Assembly: GCA_019308705.1 (NCBI GenBank)
Contig: JAFDHW010000138.1
Coordinates: forward strand, 1 to 6,683
Length of the DNA: 6,683 nt
Direction of reading: 5' to 3'
From: Deltaproteobacteria bacterium
GTDB lineage: Bacteria; Desulfobacterota; Desulfobacteria; Desulfobacterales; Desulfatibacillaceae
This document shows positions 1-5,588 of this stretch, in pieces (positions within the stretch are counted from its first letter, which is position 1; each line of letters begins with the position of its first letter). The notes below the pieces were generated by a model that saw only the letters and a program-made list of their open reading frames with translations, was not told where the DNA came from and did not search any database. The position numbers and the translations under genes were made by a program.

Positions 1-156
1 TTCCTCCAATAATCAGACCGTCTTTGGCGCAAGACCCAAAAAACAGCTCCAACGGATTGAAAATAAAGAAAAATTCGATCTCGGGCAAAATTGCTCATGA
101 ATAATCCGGGCTAGGTCCCTTTCACTCCCTGCAGTTCCGATCCGGAGAGGTTTCCC
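1..156. other. Non-coding leader upstream of the SH3 gene
   Basis: No credible gene lies in the first 156 bases. The stretch at about 36-105 is much richer in A and T than the rest of the window, as expected for a promoter region of the plus-strand operon. An AATAAT at 100-105 could be a -10 element, but no good -35 sits at the right distance (the TTGAAA at 57-62 is too far away). I therefore do not call a defined promoter. A 5-bp inverted repeat (GTCTT/AAGAC, 20-35) is too short to interpret. Confidence 0.5.
144..150 (+). promoter_or_regulatory. Ribosome binding site of the SH3-domain gene
   Basis: GGAGAGG ends six bases before the ATG at 157. This supports that start, which also gives the protein a complete signal peptide. 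Confidence 0.7.
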
Positions 157-642
157 ATGCCCTGTAAAACTCTTGCGGTTCTGGCGGCGGCGCTGACAGC
201 CCTTTGCGCCGGGGCGCTTTGCGCCGCAGACGCGATGACGGTTTGCGTGCAGGAACTCCAGGTACGCGAACGGCCCTCCTTCCTGGGCAGGATCGTGGCC
301 ACGGCCCCCTACGGCACGCGGGTGACCCCGGGCGTCCAGCAAGGCCCCTGGATGCAGGTCCAACTGCCGGACGGCGCGTGCGGGTGGGTCCACGCCTCGG
401 CCCTGACCAAACGCAAGATCAAACTTTCCGCCGGGGACAAGAACGTGTCCCAGACAGCGGACGCCGGCGAGCTGGCCCTGGCGGGCAAGGGGTTCAACCA
501 GCAGGTGGAAGGCGAGCTTCGGGCCAAGAACCCCGACCTGGACTTCACCTGGGTGGACCGCATGGAAGCCATGAAAGCCACGCCCGAACAGATCCTGGAA
601 TTTTTGCAAAAAGGGGGCCTGTCCCCGGCAGGAGGCCTGTGA
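157..642 (+). CDS. Secreted bacterial SH3-domain protein
   Basis: This 161-residue protein has an N-terminal signal peptide: Lys4, a hydrophobic core at about 6-22, and plausible type I cleavage after Ala23 or Ala26. No proper lipobox is present, because the residue before each Cys is Leu, so it is probably periplasmic rather than a lipoprotein. Residues about 28-84 form a bacterial SH3 (SH3b) domain, with the typical LQVRERPS opening, a PYGTRV turn, a W-x-QVQL strand and a closing GWVHASALT. Such domains usually bind peptides or cell-wall material; the ligand here is unknown. The roughly 70-residue C-terminal part (DLDFTWVDRMEAMKATPEQILEFL) is hydrophilic, probably helical and not recognised. 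Cys30 and Cys75 would remain in the mature form and could form a disulfide. It is the first gene of an operon; its TGA overlaps the next ATG by one base, so translation is coupled to the M48 protease. Confidence 0.85.
   Translation: MPCKTLAVLAAALTALCAGALCAADAMTVCVQELQVRERPSFLGRIVATAPYGTRVTPGVQQGPWMQVQLPDGACGWVHASALTKRKIKLSAGDKNVSQTADAGELALAGKGFNQQVEGELRAKNPDLDFTWVDRMEAMKATPEQILEFLQKGGLSPAGGL
630..635 (+). promoter_or_regulatory. Strong ribosome binding site inside the SH3 gene
   Basis: AGGAGG lies in the last codons of the SH3 gene, six bases before the ATG at 642. It fixes the start of the M48 gene even though an open frame extends far upstream. Together with the TGATG overlap it implies independent initiation as well as coupling. 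Confidence 0.85.
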
Positions 643-1580
643 TGCGCAAAAAGACCTTTCTTTCCGCCAAACGCTCCCGGGGCCTGGCCCTTTTGGCCTG
701 CCTGGCCGTGCTTTCCATGGCCGGATGCGCCAACATGGACAAGGTGGCGAACCTGGGCGCGGCCGTGGGCGTGGCCACCGGAACCATCGACAAGGCCCAG
801 GCCAAATCCCTTTGCCGGGCGGGCAAGGCCGTGGCCAAAACCTTCCAGGACATTACCCCGTCCCAAGAATACTACATCGGCCGGGCCATCGCCGCGAGCA
901 TCCTTAAGCGATACCCCGCGTGGGACAACCCCGCGGCCAACGCCTACGTGAACCTTCTGGGCCAGTCCCTGGCGCTTTTTTCCGACCGGCCCGAAACCTT
1001 TGGCGGCTACCACTTCCTCATCCTGGACTCCGACGAGGTGAACGCCTTCGCCGCGCCGGGCGGGCTGGTGTTCGTCACCCGGGGCATGCTGCGCTGCTGC
1101 CGCAGCGAGTCCGCCTTGGCCGCGGTCCTGGCCCACGAGATCACCCACGTGCAGGAAAAGCACGGGTTGCGCGCCATCAAGAAGTCCCGCCTCACCCAGG
1201 CGCTCACCATCATCGGAGCGGAAAGCGCCAGAAACTTCGGGAGCGAGAAACTGATGAAGCTCACCAACGCCCTGGAGGGCACGCTGGCGGACATCACCAA
1301 GACCCTCATCGACTCGGGCTATTCCCGCGCAACGGAACGGGAGGCGGACCAGGGCGCGGTGGCCATCTTAAAAAGGGTGGGCTACGACACCCGGGGCATG
1401 GTGGACATGCTCACCGTGCTGGAGGAGAGGACCCACGGCGGCAAGCGCGGGTTCGCGGCCACCCATCCCCCCCCAAAAAGGCGCATCCGAAACCTGAAGA
1501 ACGCCGTGGATTCCGGCCCCGCTCCGGCCGTTCCCCCCGAACGGCGGGAGCGGTTCCTGGCCCTGGCGAACGCCCTCTGA
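642..1580 (+). CDS. M48 family zinc metalloprotease lipoprotein
   Basis: A 312-residue predicted envelope protease. Residues 1-29 form a lipoprotein signal: basic n-region, hydrophobic 14-26, then M-A-G-Cys29. The following Ala-Asn has no Asp at +2, consistent with outer-membrane sorting. The M48 hallmarks are in order: NAFAAPGG at 134-141, the zinc motif HEITH at 165-169 (ligands His165 and His169, catalytic Glu166), the third ligand Glu232 in EREAD (232-236), and a THP motif at 274-276 near the C terminus. All catalytic residues are intact. Family members such as BepA and LoiP act in outer-membrane protein quality control. No TPR region follows here, unlike BepA, so the protein is closer to the short single-domain M48 lipoproteins. 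The substrate cannot be told. The gene is the middle one of the operon. Codons 276-280 carry a C8A5 homopolymer run. The identity is confident; the role is inference. Confidence 0.93.
   Translation: MRKKTFLSAKRSRGLALLACLAVLSMAGCANMDKVANLGAAVGVATGTIDKAQAKSLCRAGKAVAKTFQDITPSQEYYIGRAIAASILKRYPAWDNPAANAYVNLLGQSLALFSDRPETFGGYHFLILDSDEVNAFAAPGGLVFVTRGMLRCCRSESALAAVLAHEITHVQEKHGLRAIKKSRLTQALTIIGAESARNFGSEKLMKLTNALEGTLADITKTLIDSGYSRATEREADQGAVAILKRVGYDTRGMVDMLTVLEERTHGGKRGFAATHPPPKRRIRNLKNAVDSGPAPAVPPERRERFLALANAL
1467..1479 (+). repeat. C8A5 homopolymer tract, possible slippery site
   Basis: Eight C followed by five A within the Pro276-Lys279 codons of the M48 gene. In the reading frame this contains C CCA AAA (1472-1478), which has the X XXY YYZ layout of a -1 slippery heptamer. 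The -1 frame from here has no stop until 3730, passing in frame into the cyclase gene. Whether slippage occurs cannot be seen from sequence. The tract is also a place where sequencing errors or length mutations are likely. Confidence 0.5.
1521..1551 (+). repeat. Hairpin near the end of the M48 gene
   Basis: The arms are 1521-1533 and 1539-1551, around a five-C loop. GCTCC pairs with GGAGC and GCCGTTC with GAACGGC, with a single G-G mismatch between the two blocks, giving twelve pairs in all. No T-tract follows, so it is not an intrinsic terminator. It lies 42 bases after the C8A5 tract and 35 bases before the cyclase start, so it could affect coupling or slippage, or be only a by-product of GC-rich coding sequence. 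Confidence 0.45.
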
Positions 1581-1585
1581 CACCC

Positions 1586-3730
1586 ATGGCCCTTCGGACC
1601 ACCGGCCGCATGAAGGCCCTGCGGGCCCTGGGCATCGCCCTGGGCTACACGGCCATCGCCCTTGCCGCGTGGGGCCTGGGCTGGCTTGACCCCTGGGAGG
1701 CCCGCACCTGGGACTGGCGCGCCTCGGCCATGGCCACGGGAAAAGCCGACCCAAGGGTGGCCATGATCCTCCTGGACCAGGCCAGCCTGGACTGGGCCCA
1801 GGAGGAGATGAGCATCTCCTGGCCCTGGCCACGGGAGCTTTACGCGGCCATGCTCGCGTACCTCAAGGACCAGGGCGCGGCGGCCGCGGCCTTCGACGTG
1901 CTCTACACCGAGCCGTCCAAGTACGGGCTGGAAGACGACCTGGCCTTTGCCCGGGCGGCGGCGGACTTCGGCCCCTTCGTGGGCGCGCTGTTCGTGGGCG
2001 AATCCACGGGAAAGGAGACCTCCTGGCCCGAGGGATTCCCCCGGCCCTGCCCGGACATCGCCGGCATCTCCGGCTGGCTAAAGGCCCATCCCAAGGCCAG
2101 GGTGCAATTCCCCCGGGCCTCCCTGCCCGTTCGGGAACTGGCCCAAAGCGCGGGGCTTCTGGCCAACGTGCACTTGAACCCGGACGAGGACGGGGTGTAC
2201 CGCCGCGCCCGGCTGTTGAGCGTGTTCGACGGCCGCGCCGTTCCCTCCCTGGGCCTGGGGGCGTACCTTTCCGCCCACCCGGACGCGCCGGTGGCCCTTG
2301 AAAGCGACTCCCTCACCGTGGGCGAGGCCAGCATCCCCCTGGACGAAAATCTTTGCGCCATCCTGCGCTTCCGCGGACCGGCCGGCACCTTTCCCGCCTA
2401 CAGCGCCGCCGCGGTGCTCCAGTCCCACATCCGGCGGATCTCCGGACAAAAGCCCACCATCACGAACCCGGATGCCTTTTCGGGCAAGTACGTGCTGTTC
2501 GGGTTTTCCGCGCCCGGGCTTTTCGACCTGCGGTCCGCGCCCACGGGCGGGGTGTATCCGGGCGTGGAGATCCACGCCACCATGCTGGACAATTTGCTGA
2601 ACAACGATTTCATGCGCGAGGCTCCGGCGTGGATGGTGGTGCTGGCGGTGTTCGCCGCAGCGCTCATCGCGGCCACGGGGGCCACGTTCTGGGCAAGACC
2701 GCCCTTTTCCATCGTGGTCTTTTCCGCGGCCCTGGCGCTTCCCGCCGGAGCGTCGCTGGCAGCCTACGCGGGCGGCGTGTGGCTGCCCCTGGTGGCCATG
2801 GAGGCCGCCGCGGCCATGGCCATCCTCTCCTCCATCACCATGAACTACGCCTTCGAGGGCCGCCAGCGACAGTTCATCAAGGACGCGTTCGGCCAGTACC
2901 TGTCGCCCGCAGTGGTGGAGCAGCTCATCGCCCATCCGGAAAAGCTGAACCTGGGCGGGGAACGCAAAACGTTGTCCATCTTCTTTTCCGACCTTGAGGG
3001 ATTCACCTCCATCTCCGAGGGCATGGAGCCCGAGGAGCTCACCGCGCTGTTGAACGACTACCTTTCCGCCATGACGGACATCATCCACGAGCACGGGGGC
3101 ACGGTGGACAAGTACGAGGGCGACGCCATCATCGCCTTCTGGAACGCGCCCGTGGACGTGAAGGACCACGCGGCCCGGATGGTGAAAAGCGCGCTCGAAT
3201 GCCAGGCCAAGCTGGCCGAACTGCGCCCGTCCTTCCGCGAACGGACGGGACATGCGCTTTTCATGCGCATCGGCATGAACACCGGCCCCGCGGTGGTGGG
3301 AAACCTGGGCTCCAAGACCCGGTTCGACTACACCATGCTGGGCGACGCCGTGAACCTGGCCGCCCGCCTGGAAGGAGCCAACAAGCAGTTCGGCACCTAC
3401 ACCATGATCTCGGATTCCACCAAGCAACAGCTCGGGGAGGAAATCGCCACCCGCCGCCTGGCGCGGCTGGCCGTGGTGGGCAAGAAACTGCCCGTGCTGG
3501 TGCACGAGCCCATGACCAGGGGGCAATACAAGGAGAGAAAGCCGGTGCTTCAAGCCTTTGAGCGGGCGCTGGACTTGTTCTTTGAAGGAAAGTTCTCCGA
3601 GGCGGAACAGGGCTTTCTCGCCCTGGCGGACCAGGACCCCCCTTCCGCGGCCTACGTCAAAAAATGCCGCCGCCTAGCCGCGGACCCGCCGCAGGACTGG
3701 CAGGGAGTGTGGGTCATGACGAGCAAGTAG
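1586..3730 (+). CDS. CHASE2-domain class III adenylate cyclase
   Basis: A 714-residue membrane receptor that should make cAMP from ATP. Layout: a membrane helix at about 13-34; an extracytoplasmic CHASE2 sensor at about 35-345; three helices at about 346-370, 372-395 and 397-422; a short linker; the class III cyclase domain at about 455-640; and a C-terminal helical tail (650-700) resembling one TPR unit. No HAMP domain is seen, as usual for CHASE2 cyclases. Catalytic residues appear complete: metal-binding Asp469 (FSDLEGFT) and Asp513 (EGDAIIAFW), purine-selecting Lys509 and Thr583 (FDYTMLGD), and transition-state Asn590 and Arg594 (VNLAARLE). The Lys/Thr pair marks class IIIb, a group in which bicarbonate stimulation has been described. 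The ATG at 1586 follows the M48 stop by five bases but has no ribosome binding site; ATG 1610 is an alternative start. Translation probably depends on coupling to the M48 gene. Confidence 0.93.
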   Translation: MALRTTGRMKALRALGIALGYTAIALAAWGLGWLDPWEARTWDWRASAMATGKADPRVAMILLDQASLDWAQEEMSISWPWPRELYAAMLAYLKDQGAAAAAFDVLYTEPSKYGLEDDLAFARAAADFGPFVGALFVGESTGKETSWPEGFPRPCPDIAGISGWLKAHPKARVQFPRASLPVRELAQSAGLLANVHLNPDEDGVYRRARLLSVFDGRAVPSLGLGAYLSAHPDAPVALESDSLTVGEASIPLDENLCAILRFRGPAGTFPAYSAAAVLQSHIRRISGQKPTITNPDAFSGKYVLFGFSAPGLFDLRSAPTGGVYPGVEIHATMLDNLLNNDFMREAPAWMVVLAVFAAALIAATGATFWARPPFSIVVFSAALALPAGASLAAYAGGVWLPLVAMEAAAAMAILSSITMNYAFEGRQRQFIKDAFGQYLSPAVVEQLIAHPEKLNLGGERKTLSIFFSDLEGFTSISEGMEPEELTALLNDYLSAMTDIIHEHGGTVDKYEGDAIIAFWNAPVDVKDHAARMVKSALECQAKLAELRPSFRERTGHALFMRIGMNTGPAVVGNLGSKTRFDYTMLGDAVNLAARLEGANKQFGTYTMISDSTKQQLGEEIATRRLARLAVVGKKLPVLVHEPMTRGQYKERKPVLQAFERALDLFFEGKFSEAEQGFLALADQDPPSAAYVKKCRRLAADPPQDWQGVWVMTSK

Positions 3731-3777
3731 CCCCGTGCCCGCACCGCCCTGCGCCACCCTTCCCCCCCAATAAAAAC

Positions 3778-3816
3778 TCCACCCCGGCCGGCGATTGGTC
3801 CGCCGACCGGGGTGGA
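3778..3816. terminator. Bidirectional intrinsic terminator between convergent genes
   Basis: The arms are 3778-3793 and 3801-3816 with a seven-base loop, 16 positions with one mismatch. On the minus strand that position is a G-U wobble, so the stem is essentially perfect, and it is followed at once by GTTTTTATT. This makes it a strong terminator for the PD40 gene that ends at 3854. On the plus strand the same position is a C-A mismatch and the T-tract (TATTTT, 3821-3826) starts four bases past the stem, so it should be weaker for the cyclase operon. It is the only such structure in the 123-base gap. Confidence 0.85.
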
Positions 3817-3853
3817 ACGGTATTTTCCCGCCGCACGGCCGGGTTCGGCCCCG

Positions 3854-4906
3854 CTACCGGTTCAGAAAGGAGGTATCCAGCCTCCAAAGATTCCAGGCCA
3901 GGCCCCGGCTGGAGCGGAAGTAGAGATATTTTCCATCCGCGGACCAGTGGGGCAGGTCGTCACGGGACTTGTTGGTGGTGAGCTGCTGGGAAAGCCCGTC
4001 CTTAAGATTCATGATGTACACGTCGCGGCTTTCGGGCTTGCCCGGTTTTTGCTTGACGTAGGCCACGTACTTTCCGTCCGGGGAGGGCGCGGGCTGGATG
4101 CACAGCATCTCTGAATCGGACAGGATCTGGGTCAGGACGGAGCCGTCTATTTTGCAGGTCCAGATGGTCTGCAGCCCCGTGTTTTCATCCGGCGCCTGGA
4201 AGATGATGGTCTGGTTGTCCAACCATTGTCCGGCTTGGCCCTGCTTCAACTGGGTGGGCAGGGCGCCGTTGGACTTCATGTACCACAGGAAATGGCTGTT
4301 GCCCATAAACTCCTGGCAGGTGACCAGGATGTGTTCCCCGTCGGGCGACTCCGCGGGACTGTAATAGCGGTAGGCCGGTGTGCCGATGCGGGTCAGGCCC
4401 CCGAAGCCCGTGGAACGCACCTTCCACAGGTAGCAGGCCTGGTCCGATGCGGACCGGGGCACCCGGCCCTTGTCCGACACAAAATACACGGATTGCCCGT
4501 CTGCGGAAAAGGCCGGATCCCAGTGGAAGTAGTTCGTCTTGGTCAGGCGCATCTTTCCGGTCTTGTAGACCCAAAGGTCCGAGCCGTCGTGCCCTTCCTG
4601 GTTAAAGATGGAAAGGACGACCTCGTCCTTTTTGTTCACCGCGTAGTTCTGGAAATAGGAACCAATATCCGCGTACCGCTGGGGAGCCATGAGGGACTCG
4701 GCATCCTTGTCCACGGTGGAGCGCTCCGCGACTTCCTCGGCCTTCTCCACCGTCACGGTGGTGACGCCGTTGTCCGTGACCGCGACCTCCCGGATGACGG
4801 TGACCATTCCTGTGGGAGAAACCTCGGGCGCGCTTGCGCAGCCGCCAAGGATCAAAAGCGCGGAGAAAATAAGCCCTACCGAAAAAAATTTCCTTTTGGC
4901 ATTCAT
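3854..4906 (-). CDS. TolB-like (PD40) beta-propeller lipoprotein
   Basis: A 350-residue lipoprotein. The signal peptide (basic NAKRK, hydrophobic 8-20) ends in an L-G-G-Cys23 lipobox followed by Ala-Ser, favouring the outer membrane. Residues about 30-75 form a Val/Thr- and acid-rich spacer. From about 85 on come repeats of the PD40/WD40-like type seen in the TolB propeller: WDPAFSADG (129-137), SPAESPDG (183-190), IQPAPSPDG (270-278) and LPHWSADG (318-325), each followed by a strand such as YLYF or VAYV. The C terminus, WNLWRLD, is also typical of these propellers. TolB itself works in the Tol-Pal envelope system, but it is periplasmic and has an extra N-terminal domain not seen here, so I do not call this tolB. 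It probably acts as an envelope scaffold or binding protein. The gene stands alone, convergent to the cyclase operon. Confidence 0.88.
   Translation of the reverse strand: MNAKRKFFSVGLIFSALLILGGCASAPEVSPTGMVTVIREVAVTDNGVTTVTVEKAEEVAERSTVDKDAESLMAPQRYADIGSYFQNYAVNKKDEVVLSIFNQEGHDGSDLWVYKTGKMRLTKTNYFHWDPAFSADGQSVYFVSDKGRVPRSASDQACYLWKVRSTGFGGLTRIGTPAYRYYSPAESPDGEHILVTCQEFMGNSHFLWYMKSNGALPTQLKQGQAGQWLDNQTIIFQAPDENTGLQTIWTCKIDGSVLTQILSDSEMLCIQPAPSPDGKYVAYVKQKPGKPESRDVYIMNLKDGLSQQLTTNKSRDDLPHWSADGKYLYFRSSRGLAWNLWRLDTSFLNR
3864..3882 (-). other. 16S rRNA 3'-end-like (anti-Shine-Dalgarno) motif in coding sequence
   Basis: Read on the minus strand, these 19 bases match the common bacterial 16S 3' end (GGCTGGATCACCTCCTTTCT) except for one missing base after GGAT. 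It lies within the codons for the Leu-Trp-Arg-Leu-Asp-Thr-Ser-Phe-Leu end of the PD40 protein, so it is not part of an rRNA gene. The sense mRNA would thus carry the anti-Shine-Dalgarno core CCUCCUUU. It could be coincidence. Confidence 0.5.
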
Positions 4907-4914
4907 CGTGGTCT

Positions 4915-4920
4915 CTCCTT
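4915..4920 (-). promoter_or_regulatory. Ribosome binding site of the PD40 lipoprotein gene
   Basis: AAGGAG on the minus strand, eight bases before the ATG at 4906. It fixes the start and gives a complete lipoprotein signal peptide. Confidence 0.85.
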
Positions 4921-4957
4921 AGATTTGGGGGCTCGAATGCAAAAACCGGGCAAATTT

Positions 4958-4990
4958 CGTCTGCCTGCCGTCAACGGTCCGGCAGAGACG
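4958..4990. repeat. Hairpin upstream of the PD40 gene
   Basis: The arms are CGTCT(GC)CTGCCG (4958-4970) and CGGCAGAGACG (4980-4990): eleven pairs with a two-base bulge and a nine-base loop. It ends 51 bases before the PD40 start codon and has no adjacent T-tract. It could be a 5'-leader RNA structure or an operator. Confidence 0.5.
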
Positions 4991-5123
4991 CGCTCTCCAC
5001 GTGACCAACCAAATCGCGTAAGGCTTACTCTCCGTTTACCTTCAAACACTTTTACCGCCTGTATCCCCAACTAACACAATACTACGTGGCGCAAAAGGAC
5101 TATCTTCGCGGTCCTTCCCGCGT

Positions 5124-5179
5124 GGTTCCCGCCGGACGAAAACTTTTGGAAGGATGAAGGCGCAATCCGGCGGCGAACC
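5124..5179. repeat. Imperfect inverted repeat downstream of the DsrE gene
   Basis: GGTTCCCGCCGGA (5124-5136) pairs with 5166-5179 with one bulged base, across a 29-base spacer. Outer GCG bases could extend it. It begins 37 bases past the DsrE stop on the minus strand. There is no T-tract, so it is at best a weak terminator or a transcript-end stabiliser. Confidence 0.35.
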
Positions 5180-5216
5180 GCGGCCCAACAGGGGGGCGTC
5201 CCGGGCGTCCATCGGG

Positions 5217-5576
5217 CTAGAGGCTGATGACCGCGCTCTCGCAGGCCATGCGGATCATTTCCGCCGCTGTTCCCATGCGCGCGCCGTCCACCAGGTCCTC
5301 CTCGGAAATGTGCCGGGCCTTGGCGCAGGGGGTGCAGGCGTAGATGGGCACATCATGGGCCTGGAGGTAGACCAGGAGGTCGTCGGCGACGTCGCCCGTG
5401 GCGGCCCGCACGTGCTGGATCAGGCCCTTCTTGGCCAGGTACACGCCCTCGTCCAGCAGAAACAGGGCCACCTCCTTGCCCTCCTTGTGGGCGACGGTGG
5501 CCAAGTGAAACGCGCGGGTGGCCCGGTTGGGGTTGTCCGTTCCGCAGGAAAGCAGAACCAGAACCTTGTCGTGCAT
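5217..5576 (-). CDS. DsrE/DsrF-like sulfur-relay family protein
   Basis: A small cytoplasmic protein of 119 residues, the usual length for the DsrE/DsrF/TusD-like family. It shows the family pattern: an opening beta strand (KVLVLLSCGTDN), a helix with His24 (FHLATVAHKEG), a second strand (EVALFLLDEGVYLAKKG), and the VPIYACTPCAKARHI segment, in which Cys81 (with Cys84) matches the usual reactive-cysteine position. Cys11 and Cys112 are also present. Relatives carry persulfide sulfur in tRNA thiolation (TusBCD) or in dissimilatory sulfur metabolism (DsrEFH). A lone copy, without partners beside it, could be a general sulfur carrier or a redox protein; the exact role is not visible. It follows the DUF202-like gene by 12 bases, and its ribosome binding site abuts that gene's stop, so the two are translated together. 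Confidence 0.88.
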   Translation of the reverse strand: MHDKVLVLLSCGTDNPNRATRAFHLATVAHKEGKEVALFLLDEGVYLAKKGLIQHVRAATGDVADDLLVYLQAHDVPIYACTPCAKARHISEEDLVDGARMGTAAEMIRMACESAVISL

Positions 5577-5579
5577 GCA

Positions 5580-5588
5580 TCCTTCCTT
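5580..5588 (-). promoter_or_regulatory. Ribosome binding site of the DsrE-like gene
   Basis: AAGGAAGGA on the minus strand immediately follows the TGA of the upstream gene, three bases before the ATG at 5576. The purine run fixes the start and indicates coupling. Confidence 0.75.

Larger units (their letters stand above)
4907..5216. other. 310-base intergenic region upstream of the PD40 gene
   Basis: No gene is supported here on either strand. The region must hold the promoter of the minus-strand PD40 gene and the 3' end of the DsrE transcript. It contains a good ribosome binding site (4915-4920), a strong hairpin (4958-4990), a GTAAG/CTTAC inverted repeat around 5018-5028 and a longer imperfect inverted repeat at 5124-5179. 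It is more AT-rich between about 5005 and 5100. I found no convincing sigma-70 pair: a TTGACG on the minus strand at about 4969-4974 lacks a -10 partner. Confidence 0.55.

Noticed and set aside
204..641. Upstream extension of the M48 frame, which would add 146 residues
   Set aside because: The extension overlaps the SH3 gene out of frame and is Arg/Gly-rich. The ATG at 642 has an AGGAGG site and starts a lipoprotein signal peptide.
309..1163. 284-codon minus-strand open frame opposite the SH3 and M48 genes
   Set aside because: Low-complexity Gly/His/Arg-rich composition and no domain. The plus strand carries two well-supported genes here.
920..1585. Upstream extension of the cyclase frame, taken as a normal coding start
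   Set aside because: The sequence before 1586 is a Pro/Arg/Gly-rich shadow of the M48 gene. It is considered only as a possible -1 frameshift extension from about 1478 onward.
2078..3553. 491-codon minus-strand open frame opposite the cyclase gene
   Set aside because: The translation is Gly/His/Arg-rich with no recognisable domain, while the opposite strand encodes an intact CHASE2 cyclase. It is a by-product of GC-rich codon use.
3864..3882. A real 16S rRNA gene fragment
   Set aside because: No other rRNA sequence flanks it and it lies in frame within the conserved end of a propeller protein.
4950..4975. Sigma-70 promoter from minus-strand TTGACG
   Set aside because: No -10-like hexamer occurs 16-18 bases downstream.
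4989..5028. CRP, FNR or Rex-type operator in the PD40 upstream region
   Set aside because: The only nearby palindromes (CACGTG, GTAAG-CTTAC) do not match the TGTGA-N6-TCACA or TTGAT-type consensus.
4226..5153. Plus-strand open frames opposite the PD40 gene and its upstream region
   Set aside because: No domain or ribosome binding site, and they are opposite a clear lipoprotein gene. Residues over the intergenic part look random.
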